64,000 nucleotides of DNA, taken from assembly GCA_027578915.1 (NCBI GenBank), contig JANBTT010000020.1, positions 1 to 64,000 on the forward strand, given 5' to 3'. This DNA is from Coemansia sp. RSA 1200. Taxonomy: Eukaryota > Kickxellomycota > Kickxellomycetes > Kickxellales > Kickxellaceae. Position 1 is the first letter of the stretch. Each line of letters opens with the position of its first letter. A program made the translations under genes and the position numbers. Below the pieces are notes generated by a model that did not search any database, was not told the DNA's origin, and saw only the letters and a list, made by a program, of their open reading frames with translations. Of the stretch, positions 1-11,531 are shown piece by piece.

Positions 1-214
1 CATAGTAGGAACCACTTTATCTGCATCAAAGGCATCAGGCACGGTGGTTTGAGGATAGCATTGCAAACTTACCATTGTGACCTTGCCGCCGTCGGAGCTG
101 CTGCTGCCGCTGCTGTTTCCGTTGCCGTTGCCGTTGCCGTTAGTACTGCCGTTGCCGTTGTTGTCGGCCTCCTCGCAGCCACTGCTGTTGCTGCCATTGC
201 CATCGGTGCTGCCG

Positions 215-457
215 CTATTATGCTATGATGACGTATGACAATGTTAACATTTGATCGGAATGTTAACATTGAGAATACTCATCAATACATATAATCCATA
301 TTAGGATGTAATCTAAATAGTTGTATTCTTTCGAAGAAATAGGATAGTCAGTGGCTATAAGAAGCACCGATATTCTATGTTTTGAGGAAATTTTCCATGA
401 AGTAGTTGAGTTTATTTATTAAAATATAAAAAGAATTATTGTGGAAACCAAGGTTAC
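215..457 (-). other. 243-nt intron-like insertion in copy 1
   Basis: On the minus strand the segment starts GTAACC and ends TAATAG, is much more AT-rich than the flanking repeat coding sequence, and contains stops. Removing it joins GACAATATATT to CGGCAGCACC and keeps the frame (DN-IF-GST). The second copy at 24.4-25.6 kb has DN-GST with no insert. It is either a newly gained intron or a small inserted element; I see no clear target-site duplication or terminal inverted repeats. Confidence 0.45.
239..271. repeat. Perfect inverted repeat, 13-bp arms with 7-bp loop
   Basis: CAATGTTAACATT (239-251) and AATGTTAACATTG (259-271) are exact reverse complements around TGATCGG. Twelve bases of each arm (AATGTTAACATT) are themselves palindromic. 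It lies inside the insert at 215-457. Confidence 0.9.
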
Positions 458-1184
458 AATATATTGTCACTGCCGGCTTCCTCGCTGTCGGCATTGGCGC
501 TGTTGCTGCTGTTGTCGCCATCGCAACCGACGTCGAACCTATCGCTATTGCTGCTGCCAACACGACCGGCATCGGCATAGCCAGAGTTGCTGCTGTCGCA
601 GCTGGCGTTGTGACAACCGTTGTTGCCGCTGTCGTTGGCTCTACCGCTGTCAATGCAGTCGTCTGTGATGCTGCAGCTGTCGTAACCGTGGTTTTCACAG
701 CTGGCATTAGCACTGGTATTGTCGCTGCTGCTAACTTCGTAGTCGCTGTTGCCGTCGCTTTCGTGACTGACATTCTCGCAGCTGGCGTTGGTACTGTTGT
801 TGTTGCTGCTGCTGCTGCCATTAGGGCTTCTGCTGTGTTTCTTTCTAAGAAAAAGAAGGGTAACCACAAGGCAGAGTGGCGCCCCCTGTTTTAGACCGCA
901 GGCGTTATGCCCGTCGGCGAAGCATGGTAGTCTCGGCACCACAATGAGGTCGGTGAGCGGGCCTCTGCGCTTAAAATGGTCCGGCGAGAGAGTGCGAAAG
1001 ACGAGGTGGTAGGGTTGGTACTCATGCTCTGGCCGAGTCCAGTAGACATACCCCTTGTGGGCTACCACTCCCGCTACTCCGACCGCGGCAGCAACTCCGA
1101 CCGCCGGACGCAGTTTAATCTCAAACGCCGATGCGCCCGAGAACAAGGAAATAAAAATATAATAAAAAGAAAAATTCTATACAT

Positions 1185-2006
1185 TTTTGAAAACTTACTG
1201 AGCAATTGCCAGCATAAGTAATAAGATTGAAATTGACTTGTATTAATGCTGTTAGAATATATCGGTGAAGATAAAAAATAGTTGAATAGAGGACGCTGGA
1301 AAACTGGTCTTTGTTTTATACGTGCGTTAAAAGTATGTTGAAAAAGAGAGTATGACATGTTCTTGTCTCCTTTTTTCTCAGCTGTTTGTAAAATTTGTAA
1401 ACATTTCTATGGGTATATGAAAATCAAATGTTTTTTGTATTTAGTTGTATCTCGAGTCTGTGGGTTCGGCAAATGTTACAAGTTTGCTAAGCTTGTTTTC
1501 AAGCAATTGGTCAAACGCACCACTTCCTAGGATATGCGGTGTGGGCTGAAAACATCATGTATTGTAATTTTTTTTCTAAATTCTACAGAATTTTTATTTC
1601 CAAACTAAATTTTCTCTACTGTTTTAAAAAATTAAATACTTGTCGGATACTATGATAAAAAATTACCAATTGTTTTTTATTTGTCTTTGAATTTATATGA
1701 TTTGACAGATATCATGAGCTTGTTACATTTGCTCAGATTGACGTGTAGCAACATTGGGATATGGTAGGAATCTCAGGCAGTATCAATAAGTATTCAAAAC
1801 TTGTTATTCTGTTGGGGTTTAATCACTAGAAATAAAGTGGTTGCTTTCCCTATGCAGACAAAAAACTATGAAAATGCAAATGAACGAAAAAATGTAAAAG
1901 TAGCAACGATACAAGCAAAAAGACTAAAAAAAACAAAACAACAAAAAACAATTCAATTAGCATACGCAAAAAAGAAGCACACGATTTCTCCTTTACTCAG
2001 TATGCT
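1185..2006. other. Gene-free stretch
   Basis: The first ~250 bp resembles the region upstream of copy 2 (25613-25845), for example the shared ATACGTGCGTT and CTTTTTTCTCA stretches. The rest is AT-rich with no supported gene. It lies downstream of the BAR-SH3 stop codon and probably holds its 3' UTR. Confidence 0.6.
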
Positions 2007-4214
2007 TCAATGGTCGTGGAAGCACTTTGAACACCTGTCTTCCTTGAACTTGTTGGACACAAAGTCTGAGCAACCGCATGCGCAAGTCTTTGCTGTCTTA
2101 GTTGTTGCTGTTGCTGGCGCCGAAGTAATACTTGCAGACCGCTGGTGAGCCCCATTCTTGTCTGCAGCCTGCAATGACTTAAGATCCGATTCGTTGCACG
2201 GTTCGGTATACTCTTCAGGAAACAGTCCTTCGACTCCCGCTTGTGCTTTATTCTTTTCTGGAACTGCAGAGTAGACCAGCTTGCCCTTCAACCACTTGTT
2301 TTGGATAGTCTCGGTAACCACAACAATGTCACCCTTCTCCAGCGCCAGCTCGCCCAGTTCGTCGGCGTGGAACTTGTATATGGCCTTTCTCAATACCCTG
2401 CGCTGGCCCCGGGCAGGCGTCGGGGGTGCTGGAACATGCCTGCGCGCTGAAACAGTTGGCACCTGGCGTTTATCGGGCAAAGCAGTGTCTTTGTCGTTGT
2501 CGCTGTTTGCACGCAAGACCTGCGGCACCGGACCATCATCAGCGTCTGGTGTGCTGGCACCAATTTCAATGCTTATCTCGCTGGGTTGCTGACTGCCACT
2601 GCGCAGATGCTTAAGGGGCGTGCTTTGGCTAGCCATGCGTGACAGCGATGTCGTCGATGCTGTTGCGCCAAACGGAATCGGGAACCTTGCGGAGGTGGGC
2701 GTGTCGCCAGTCTTTATGGTCAGTGCCGCACGGCGGGAATCAAGCGCCCGACCAAGAGGATGACGCTCAGCGGCGGGTGCGCGCTTGGCCTTCAAACACT
2801 CGTCAAAAACAGTGCCTAGGCTGTTCAGATCATTCACACACTTCTGGTGGTACGCCAACTGCGCCTGGTAAAAGTTGAATGCCTCGCGCAGACACTCGGT
2901 CTCATTGTCCTGCATTTCCAGCATGCGCTTTGCAAGATCGTCGTACGCATCCTCGTAGCGTATTTGCGCCGTGCGCAGGTCGTCTTCAACCGTCATGTTG
3001 TCTTTGCGGGCCCTTTGGAACTTGACTAGCCTTGAGTCGTACTCACCGCGACGTGTCTCCAGCTTCTTTTGCAGCGCCACATACTCCTTAAAGTCATCAA
3101 GCGAGCGCTGCAGGCTGGGAATCCAGCCCTCCTTTGCAGCGTTGACAAACTCTATCTGCTGTTCGCTCATGCGCTCCTCTGCCTGGCCAAGCTCCCGCAT
3201 TGCACGGCCTATAAATATGTAGGAAACGGCAAACAGACACAAGAAAATTGAAGAGAGAAACGTGGCCAACATATTAGAATAGCAATAATGATAATTGGGC
3301 AATCCAGCAAGCAGCACACTTGGAATTTCGGACCATGAAATACAAGCATCAAGATCCCGTATGCAATCATTTGGCGGCAATAGAATTCACAATAGAAATA
3401 TTACGTCACTTGCATACAGCCAAATCACATTTGGATAATGCTGCATAGGCATGCAGAAGGCACATGGCGGAGAAAAAGATTAAATAGAAAAAATACGTAC
3501 CGTAAGACGAGTCCTTTGGCAGACCAGCGCCAAGGCGTACCATCGACGAGCCGAGGTTCTCCAGAAGATAGAGCTTCAGCTTGGTATGGTCGCTAGCATC
3601 CTTCTTCTTCAGCAGCTGGTTGCTGTAGAGAAGCAGAGCGGCGTGGACATTTTCGGTGGCCGAGTGGCGGTGGTCGGTTTCAAACAACAGGTCCTTGAAT
3701 TCCTCGCTAACCTCGATTTGCCTTCCAGTATCAATGCCCAGAAGTTCGCCAGTGCGCTATATAAGATAGATACAAGGTTTGTTGCACCACAGAACGGAGA
3801 AGGAAAAAAGAAGTGGTAGATGAATATTGTTGCTAATGTTAGCAATAGTTCAAGGGTGCATAAAACAAAGCCTGGGGGTGCTGTTGGCACAATAAACAAT
3901 CTAGTTGCTAGGGAGAGCAAGAAAGGTGATGTGGCGCGTGTGCTGGTGTTATCACATCGCTCATTGCCTGTTGGTGGCACAAGGAACAAACGCCAGAGCA
4001 CCGCCATCCACACACGCCGCATTTCCAACCCCACTTTTTATGCTCTTCAAAAAATGAAACAAGCTGACTACAACATTGCAAGAAGAGAGGACACAGCTGA
4101 TAGTTGGCACACAATCAAGTGCGAGAGAGGCAGCAGTATCAGCATAGTAGCTGACTATGTTCATATTCTTACCTGGCCAAGTCTCTCAATACCGCGTTTG
4201 AATGCAGAAGACAT
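2007..4214 (-). CDS. BAR and SH3 domain protein (endophilin-like)
   Basis: Three exons are inferred: 4173-4214 (MSSAFKRGIERLGQ, donor GTAAGA), 3501-3756 and 2007-3208. Both introns keep frame (RLGQ|RTGELL and SSYG|RAMREL), giving about 499 aa. Residues 1-260 form a BAR-type helical bundle rich in Lys/Glu, as in endophilin-like membrane-curving proteins. A Ser/Pro-rich linker follows, then an SH3 domain (RKAIYKFHADELGELALEKGD through GLFPEEY). The last ~25 residues form a Cys/His cluster (CACGC, CSKC, HDH) that could bind zinc. The likely role is at endocytic or actin-associated membranes through SH3 partners. BAR and SH3 calls are firm; the exact subfamily (endophilin, amphiphysin or fungal-specific) is not. 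The first intron starts after 14 codons, so the true N-terminus lies 458 bp upstream of exon 2. Confidence 0.85.
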
Positions 4215-5441
4215 GTCAAATAAATGCTAAAAGTGCAAAAAAAGTTAAAGTACTAATAATTCAGCAATGTGTTCTATAAAGCTAAAGAACAAAAGAACCC
4301 GTCTTGTCAGCGTGCTAGACTTGGACTAGTAAGTAGACGAGAGAGGCTGAGGGTGCTATTTTAGGATTGTGTACAAAGAAGATACAGGGAGTTCTGGATG
4401 CAGAAGACCACGGTTGTCACGTCAATGTTTCTGGTTGAATACAAAAGTAGAATCACAAAGAGAAGAACAGAGCAATAAGAAAAAAGGTATAAACATTCAG
4501 CTATGAGAAAACCAAAGAGAGCGGAGAAGAGAAGGAGGAGGAAAGACGACGTGCGTCATAATATTTGTAAAGTTAAGCATCCCGACAGTAGAAAAAAGGC
4601 GGAGATGTATTTTTGTCATCCAACATTTGCAGATATCCCAATGTCCAACTCTCCTACCCCTCTTTGGTCTTTATAGTCTTTATAGTGGACAAAGATTTCT
4701 TGCTCAACGAGCATTGTACAACGCCCGACTTTTTGTGAAAACAATAGACAGAGCCACCTTCCAATCCCGGATCCTTGTTCTTTATAGAACAGCCAGAGTG
4801 CACATGCGCTATAGCGCCAGGGATTTCGCTGGGGATTGCACTGAGTTGTGCTTTCGTGTGTGTGTATGTTTGCAGACGTGGAGAGAGTGAGAAGAAGAAA
4901 AAACCGGTGAAACACTAGATTACGTGTATTTTTTCCTAAAAAGCACCACCAACGGATAGACTGTGCAAACAGAGCGACCTGCTTTTGTCTCGTTGTTATC
5001 GGTTGTGGCTTGCTGCATTTAGCAATAAAGCCAAAACCTAGATAAATGCAAGAGTCCGGGTCAGCATAGACCAAGCGGGACGTTGCAGTCTCACTCTCTG
5101 CTCGGTTCGGCCGCTGTATTTCCGTTCAGTATATGAAGGAGGACCACCCGGCTGACCTTTTGGCTTCTGTCTTTCTACTTGTGCAATGAAACAAGGATAG
5201 AATGCAGAAAGCGCTAAAAAGAGAGCCAGCCAGCTGAAGCCTCATCGGACATCCCATCATTTACTCCCTCACCAGCATTTTGTTTTGCAATGGCTGAGAT
5301 TTCCACGAATCGTCTCAATAAACGAGAAAACAATATACGCATAAGCTAAATAAGAGAAAAAGAAGAGCTAATGTAGCTACAGAATGGAAGGAAAGAAATA
5401 TGAAAAATAAGATATAAGATATGAGAACATTTGCTCGAGCG
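4215..5441. other. Gene-free stretch
   Basis: Lies between the BAR-SH3 start codon and the end of the Ppg1-like gene. It contains purine-rich tracts and scattered short ORFs without recognisable domains. It should hold the BAR-SH3 promoter; I see no clear TATA box. Confidence 0.5.
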
Positions 5442-6401
5442 CTATAGGAAATACTGGCCACCAATACCGCCGCCACCACCACCACCCATGCCACCGGGTA
5501 TCCGCGGCGGCACAATTCGCTCCTTATCGGGAACGGCCTGGAAGATCTGGAACGAATCATCAGTCACCTCCAGATCCTCCTCGATCTTCAGGATGCTTGC
5601 GACATTGCCGCAGCGGTAGCAGTAGTTGGGAGCACTCCACACTGTGACCAGATTGCGCTCGGGAAACATGAACTTGTATCCTTCCTGCACAAGCTGATGG
5701 GCGCGTGCAAGCAGAGTCAGACCGTTGACGTGGTTGAACTCGTCTGTGACCCGCGCGCCAAACAGCCAGCCGGCACCTCGTGGGCTGACGGCCCAGCTGT
5801 CGATATCCTCGGGGTCGGACCACATGAGGTCGCAGAACGGACCCTCGTGCGGGATCTCCTGGCATCTCTGGATGGTCCGCATCTGGTCCAGTGTCCTTAA
5901 ATCGGGCGACAACCCGCCATGCACACACAGAATCCGACCATCTACGATGGCTGCCAATGTCAGGTAGTCAAACACCTGGCAGCAGTACTTCCACACATTG
6001 GCATTGCCGTACTTCATGTGGCACTCGTCGTAGAACCCATACACCTGCGTGATCTGTCTGCTCTCGTGGTTCCCGCGCAATAGTGTTATCTTGTCTGGCC
6101 ACCGCGCCTTCAGACACATCAGCAGCGTAAACGTTTCCAGACTGTAGTATCCGCGGTCCACAAAGTCGCCCATGAATATGTAGTTTGTCTCTGGCGGCTC
6201 TCCGCCAACCCGGAGGAGCTTCATCACGTCGTAGAACTGTCCGTGGATGTCTCCGCATACTGTGACTGGCGAAGACACTGGCTGCACATTTGATTCCTCC
6301 ATCAAAAGCTCCTTCACCTGCTCGCACAGTTTCTTTACATCCGCCTCTGACAGGCAATCGCACTTGCGAACTATCTCTAGCCATTCTTCGGGTCCTGCCA
6401 T
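5442..6401 (-). CDS. PPG1: PP2A-like Ser/Thr phosphatase catalytic subunit (Ppg1 type)
   Basis: A single uninterrupted exon encodes 319 aa, the usual length for the PP2A/PP4/PP6 group. The PPP metal and catalytic motifs are all present: GDIHGQ, GDFVDRG, RGNHESR, HGGLSP and the SAPNYCYRCGN loop. The protein ends in YFL, the C-terminal motif that is carboxymethylated in PP2A relatives. N-terminal wording (WLEIVRKCDCL) and the absence of an extension make it closest, by memory, to fungal Ppg1, with PP6/Sit4 the main alternative. A Gly-rich run (GGMGGGGGGGIGG) precedes the C-terminal tail and is unusual for the family. It should act in the cytosol with PP2A-type regulatory partners; in yeast Ppg1 is linked to Far-complex signalling. 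The ATG at 6401 has no in-frame upstream alternative. Confidence 0.9.
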   Translation of the reverse strand: MAGPEEWLEIVRKCDCLSEADVKKLCEQVKELLMEESNVQPVSSPVTVCGDIHGQFYDVMKLLRVGGEPPETNYIFMGDFVDRGYYSLETFTLLMCLKARWPDKITLLRGNHESRQITQVYGFYDECHMKYGNANVWKYCCQVFDYLTLAAIVDGRILCVHGGLSPDLRTLDQMRTIQRCQEIPHEGPFCDLMWSDPEDIDSWAVSPRGAGWLFGARVTDEFNHVNGLTLLARAHQLVQEGYKFMFPERNLVTVWSAPNYCYRCGNVASILKIEEDLEVTDDSFQIFQAVPDKERIVPPRIPGGMGGGGGGGIGGQYFL

Positions 6402-7339
6402 TCTGCCTTTTATCCTTTTTGTTTTCTTGTTGGTTTTACAGCCAAGGTTGGAAGCGGATGAGCGAGAAGTACTAATTTATAATGCTATATGCCTAGTTAT
6501 CAGAAAAACCACACATAAAAAGGTGTTGTTGAAGCAAATGAGCGAGTGAAGAAAAAGAGTAACAATAACAGAAAATCAATCAGAAAAAGCTTTGTCAGAT
6601 TGGTCTGACCATGCAAAAAGTGTTTTTTTTGTCCTCCTTCAAAGGCACACAAGAAAAAACAAACACACCAATCATGAGGATCTTTTGTGATTAATTCAGA
6701 CCAACGGTCTCGCTCGGTTTTGCTATCCAAAAATTCCAATGATCCAAAAAACACCTCCCCCAAAGCTCGCTTTCAGATCATCCCGTTGGTACTTTAAAAA
6801 CCGAATTGCAGAAGAAAAAGCCCCCTTGTTCACTGAATATACAACAGAACCATGAGGATCTGTTAACTGTTTTTGTTAGGAAAGGGGAAATAGAATAAAA
6901 GAGGGAGAACAACGACGAACAAGAGTAATAAAAAATCAAAATAAATGGCAGCAGCAAACAAGCAACCGCCAAAAATAAAATAACTGTTAAAAAGAGAAAA
7001 GAAGAGCCGGAAAAAGAGGGGAAGAGGAGGCGAGAGTAGGGGAAATAGTGCACAACCTCAACCAGCCAACTCCCCAAGATCCATATAGCAGAGGATTAAG
7101 GAAGACAACAGAGGATGAAACGACACCGGCCTCGTATCCTTTTGTTTGTTTGTTTGTTTTATCTTGGGCACCATGCTGACAAGGAGAGAGAGAGAAAGGG
7201 TGGGGGTTTGAAACATGGGTGGTGTATAAGAGCGAATTAAGAAGTGGATTCGTCCATATGCATATTAGAGCCGATAAAAGAGCCATGGAAGAAAGAAAGC
7301 AAGAGTGGAGCGGAAGGGGAGGGTGCAGTGAAAGAGATC
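6402..7339. other. Gene-free stretch
   Basis: Separates the phosphatase start codon from the 3' end of the Cla4-like kinase. It is A-rich on the plus strand, with a (GTTT)n run near 7141-7160 and a GAGA run near 7184-7197. No gene is supported. Confidence 0.55.
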
Positions 7340-10167
7340 CTACTTGGCTCCGGGGCCCAGCAGCGGAGTAAGCACACTTAGCGACTGCGCCTTCTTCACA
7401 AGGAACTCCTGCGTCAGAAGCTCCTTCATGGTAGCTCTGCTCTGGACGTCGACGCACAGACACTCGGCAAGGAAGCCCTTGAGCTCGCGACTCAGCGTCT
7501 CGGGATGCTTGAGTGCTGGTGTGCCGTTGGTAGCAATCAGATACAGAGCCTTGAGCGGCTCTTCGTCCAGATATGGCGGCTCGCTCTCAATCATCTCTAT
7601 GACCATAATGCCCAGCGACCACACATCGACCTTGGGGCCGTACGGCTTTTGCTTGACAACCTCGGGCGCCATCCAGTAGGGCGTGCCAACCATGGTGGCG
7701 CGCTTGCTGCGCTGCTCCGAAAGCTTGGCGCAGAACCCAAAGTCGGTGATCTTGACCTGGCCACCCTCACCAAGAAGCACGTTATCAGATTTTATGTCGC
7801 GGTGGATGATGCCGCGCTGGTGCAGATGGCTGAGACCCTGGCACACCTCGCGACACACTGTTGCGATCTGGGGCTCAGACATCTTGTTATTGTCAATGAT
7901 GTCGGTCAGTGCGCCACCCTCCATGTACTCCATCACCACCCACAGATCCGACGAGTTGAGCAGGAACGACTCGATGTAGTTGACAATGTTCTGGTGCTGC
8001 GACTCCTTCATAACCAGGATCTCGTTTACTAGCAGCTCCTTCCGCGGCTGCTTTGACAGATCCATCTGCTTGATCGCCACAAGCTCACCGCTGCTTATCG
8101 ACCGCGCCTTGTACACGTTGCCCGACGCGCCCTGTCCGATCTTCTTCACCTTGCTATACAGCACCTTGGGATCGTCCCGCGACACAATAGTCCGCATCCG
8201 CGCCATGATCTGCGACTCGGACAGTGTCGACAGCCGCACGTCCTTCTTTGCCTTTGGCGGCCCCGGCTGCTCAGTTTTGCCGACGAGTGCGGCCAGCGCA
8301 TCCTCCTTGGCTTTCGACTGCCGCTTCTCCATCTGCAGCCTGTTGGCATTGGTGCCGTTGTCTGGAGACCCCGACACATTCGGCGCTCCGCCGCCAAGCG
8401 TCGATCCTGAGAGCCCGCTGTCCTTGCCATTGCCGCTAATAGGAATCGAGGCCTTGTTCTGTCCCGCCATTTGCCCAACCGATCCCGACTGCCGGTTTTG
8501 CCCGGTGCCGTTGGCGCCGTACGGGATTGTGCTGGTGCTGCTTCTTGATATCGTCATCCCGCCTATGCCATCCACCATCTGTTTCCGTAGCTGCGCCTCC
8601 TTGATAGCATCCGCCTTGGTTTTGGGAATGCTAAAGTTTGCGGGCAGCGAGGGCTTTGCAGGCGGAAGCGGCTTGTTGCTCCCTACCGTGGGTCTCGAGT
8701 ACGTGCTGTTCAGATTCCTGCCCGCCGTCCCTGCCGCCGCTGCTGCTCCTGCCGGGTTTCCAACAAGTCCCGCCATCTTATTTGCAGATGCATTGGCGGC
8801 AGCCTGGCCGTCCGCATTGGTCTTTGTATAGAATTCCAGCACATCCAACACTGCCTGCGGGTTCTGTGCGTAGTCCTGCTGCGTAATATTAGATGACTGC
8901 AGAAGCTTTGCCCATTTGTCTGGAAGTCCAATAAACATCCCACTCACTGGATCGAAATCAACATGCACTTGATGGTGGAAGTTGGATGGGGGTGATACCC
9001 CGCTGAGAATTGGACATTTTTCGTACACGCTGTCTATCCACGAATACAGGTCCTCATCATTAACACATTGTATGTAGTATTCGCGCTCCCTTGTTTTGAT
9101 CTCCAGACAATATGTCTTTAGATCAGATCTAATAACACTTTGCACTTCCTTTAGAAAGATGAGCCCGGTGGCCTGGACCGCTTTCTACAAACAGATCAAC
9201 AAGATAAACAACCAAAAACACGATTGGTTGGATGAATGGATTAATAAATAAATAAATGAACAAGGGCGATGTGTGGCAATGGTTCGGTTTACAGCATGCC
9301 AGACAATTCACGGGCCAGAAAAAGGGAGAGAGAGGGAAAGGGCGGTTAGAAAGTAAATTGAGACAGCCTGAACTTTTTGGTGGATTCCTGTATTGCTCGC
9401 CCATTAAACTCGCCAGACATGAAAAAGCCACAAATGCCCTTTTTGGGCATACAAACATATTTCTCTAGTAAAGAAAAAGGCGCTTGCGTTCCTTTTTGGT
9501 CATTTCTGATACCAAAAAATACAGGCATATTAAAAAGAGCTGACTAATGTGAGAAAGAATGAAAAGAATGGGAGGGCTAAAAAACTATGCAGCCCAAGTA
9601 AACCTAGCTTTTAAAAAAAGCTTTGCCAGAATGCAAAAAGGAAAACGGTTCACGGCAGTAATAGCAAATATGCCGCTTGCCTGGGATGTAGCGGCCAAAC
9701 CAGATCTCCTCCCTAGCTCCCCCGAAAAGGGGAACCAGAATAAATGAAAAAGAGCCATAGGTCATCTAATCTCGCATCCTGGTATTACAGGCCAAACCTA
9801 GTGAAGAGAGAGTCTGTTGCATGGTTATAACAAGAACTGCTTTGTTTTCACTGTCAGAAAAACAAGATGGATTGGTGGTTGCCAGACACAGGAACGCGCC
9901 AGTGACAAAAAAGGATCCGTACACGAGCCACAATCTTTGCGGTCCAGCCAGAGGAACACGACGCGAGTTCCACAAGGCGTTTTTTTCCCTGGCTGTGCAT
10001 AAAAGGAAAACAGTGAAAAAGTGAGAGAGAAGCCATTGCTGTATGCTTACCTCGTTCTTGTGGAAGGATAGCGTATTCTTTTTAAGAACGGCCCAACGCT
10101 TGTACCACATCCATGATTCCTTCAATGTAATGTAGCCGCTCTTGTAAACAGTGCCGGAGCTCTCCAT
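7340..10167 (-). CDS. CLA4: Cla4-type p21-activated kinase (PH + CRIB + kinase)
   Basis: Two exons, 10051-10167 and 7340-9184, join in phase 0 across an 866-nt intron (GTAAGC donor, TTGTAG acceptor), giving about 653 aa. The intron splits the PH domain: exon 1 carries SGYITLKESWMWYKRWAVLK and exon 2 resumes with KAVQATGLIFLKEV. A CRIB/PBD at about residues 100-135 has the classic ISGVSPPSNF-H-H pattern and GLPDKW, so it should bind Cdc42/Rac-GTP. A low-complexity linker follows with a Pro-rich site (KPLPPAKPSLP). The kinase domain at about 380-635 has GQGASGNVYKA, VAIK, HRDIKSDN, DFGFCAKL and the activation segment GTPYWMAPEVV. The PH-CRIB-kinase order is the Cla4/Skm1 layout rather than Ste20. 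The expected role is polarity, septin and cytokinesis signalling at the membrane. Confidence 0.92.
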
Positions 10168-10543
10168 TTCCACAATCGCCTAGCACTGGTGGCCCAAAGA
10201 GAATGAGAGGGGGTTTATCCGATCAGCTTGTGACGAGTGCAATCGCTAAGTGTAGAAAAGTACAAGAGCGAAATGAGTAAAGAAAACGCGTAGTTGCTGA
10301 CGGCGCTAACAGAGCTGGGTAGGAGAAGAAAGTGAGAGAAAAAGGTACGAAAGATTAAACTTTATAGTAGACAAATTAAATGAATGGAGCAGATGAAGCG
10401 TCAAAAGGAAAAGGGGAAAAACATAGTATAGAGGAACACAGCAACCAAGTTTCTCACCTTGAATGGAAAAAATAATAGGCAACTTTCGCAGAAAATGCTC
10501 CCTCCTTCCCCAAATGAATGGGAAAAACGGAATGATGGATGAG

Positions 10544-10576
10544 TCTTTTTCTTTCTTTCTTTCTTTCTTTCTTTCT
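10544..10576. repeat. (CTTT)n microsatellite
   Basis: About seven uninterrupted CTTT units lie upstream of the kinase gene. Confidence 0.9.
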
Positions 10577-11374
10577 TGGTGCTGCAACGTTTGCTTTCTG
10601 GCCCGGATGGTAGAAGAAGCTTGAATGTGTGGGCTCCTTTCAATATGCCCACAGAAAGAAAGTTGTCCCTGAAGAGAGTGTTGTTGGATACGCTTGCTCA
10701 CCGACGCAAAAAGACGCGGGAGCATGCTTTATAGACTTTTTCTTCTTCTCACTTGTCTAGCGTCCGTCTGTCATCAATCGCCACCGCCTGCTTTGCATTT
10801 CTGCAGGCCTTTGCGTGGCTGGCTTTCACGCGTCAGTCGCTTACTTACTCGACACAAGTGTGGCTGGCAAGACCAGGTAGCCAGGGCTAGGCTAGGCTAG
10901 TAGAAACTAACCCTCCTCTAAACGAGGCTAGCGAAATGCAACCGTCCTTGTCACCAGAAACCGGGATGTCTGCGTTCATGCAGTTGAATGCGTATGGCGA
11001 CGATCACAGACGCTGCTGAATTTCTGGGACAGCCAAAGTCGGCCATAACCGGGATTTTCGCACTTTTTGGTTTTGGCTGGGCGGAGAGGAGGAATCCTGG
11101 CCAGCATACTGGAAAACAGAGGCAGAGAAAGAGGCGCAACAGATGAACAGTCGCTTTGTTTATTCTTTCTCTCTTTTTCTTCTGGACTGCATCATCATAC
11201 ATCCAAAAGCTGGTCCAAACATTTATTCTTCCTTCTTAAACCACCAGCCAAGAAAAGGAACAAAGGTAGGACTGGAATCTCGCCATGTCAAGCTTGATTC
11301 TTCTTTTTTCAGTCTCTTTTTTGGGTTCTCTTAAACTAGTTAATCGTAGCACACAACCTCGGACTGCATTCTGT

Positions 11375-11414
11375 CTTGTTTTGTTTTGTTTTGTTTTATT
11401 TTATTTTATTTTTT
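11375..11414. repeat. (GTTTT)n / (ATTTT)n microsatellite
   Basis: Pentanucleotide run that changes from GTTTT to ATTTT units, about 120 bp upstream of MHF1. Confidence 0.85.
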
Positions 11415-11531
11415 GTCTGCACAAGCAGGGCAGAGTGAACATCTCGCACAAAAAGAAAGAGAGATCGTCGCCATACTTACCACTCTTCCGTTTTTTCTTT
11501 GTCTCTTTCTTTACTTGCCTTAATAGAGGAA

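Larger units (their letters stand above)
1..1184 (-). pseudogene. Asn/Ser-repeat secreted or membrane protein, copy 1 (broken, cut by left edge)
   Basis: I do not recognise the family. The copy is read against its homologue at 24369-25612. The ATG expected at 1184 opens a hydrophobic signal-like peptide, but one nucleotide is missing within about 1149-1165 relative to copy 2, so this ATG is out of frame with the body. The body runs to a stop at about 454 and has a hydrophobic stretch (LCLVVTLLFL) followed by basic residues, then a long Asn/Ser/Gly/Cys/Asp-rich repeat. At 215-457 an AT-rich, intron-like insert absent from copy 2 interrupts the reading frame. Homology resumes at 214-73 (GSTDGNG, then GKVTM) and ends at a GTAAGT donor (72-67). 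The window begins inside that intron, so the 3' exon is missing. Homology also covers the upstream flank to about 1430. A translated product would need another start codon or RNA-level repair. Confidence 0.55.
10168..11531. other. Divergent intergenic region between kinase and MHF1
   Basis: Contains several donor-like sites on the minus strand (near 10457, 10701 and 11479), compatible with 5' UTR introns of the kinase gene, plus two simple repeats listed separately. No coding sequence is supported. Confidence 0.5.

Noticed and set aside
439..894. Ala/Val-rich 151-codon frame opposite copy 1
   Set aside because: Composition follows from the GC-rich repeat on the other strand; no recognisable motif.
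4616..5074. 152-codon minus-strand frame
   Set aside because: No domain, unusual composition, no supporting splice or homology signal.
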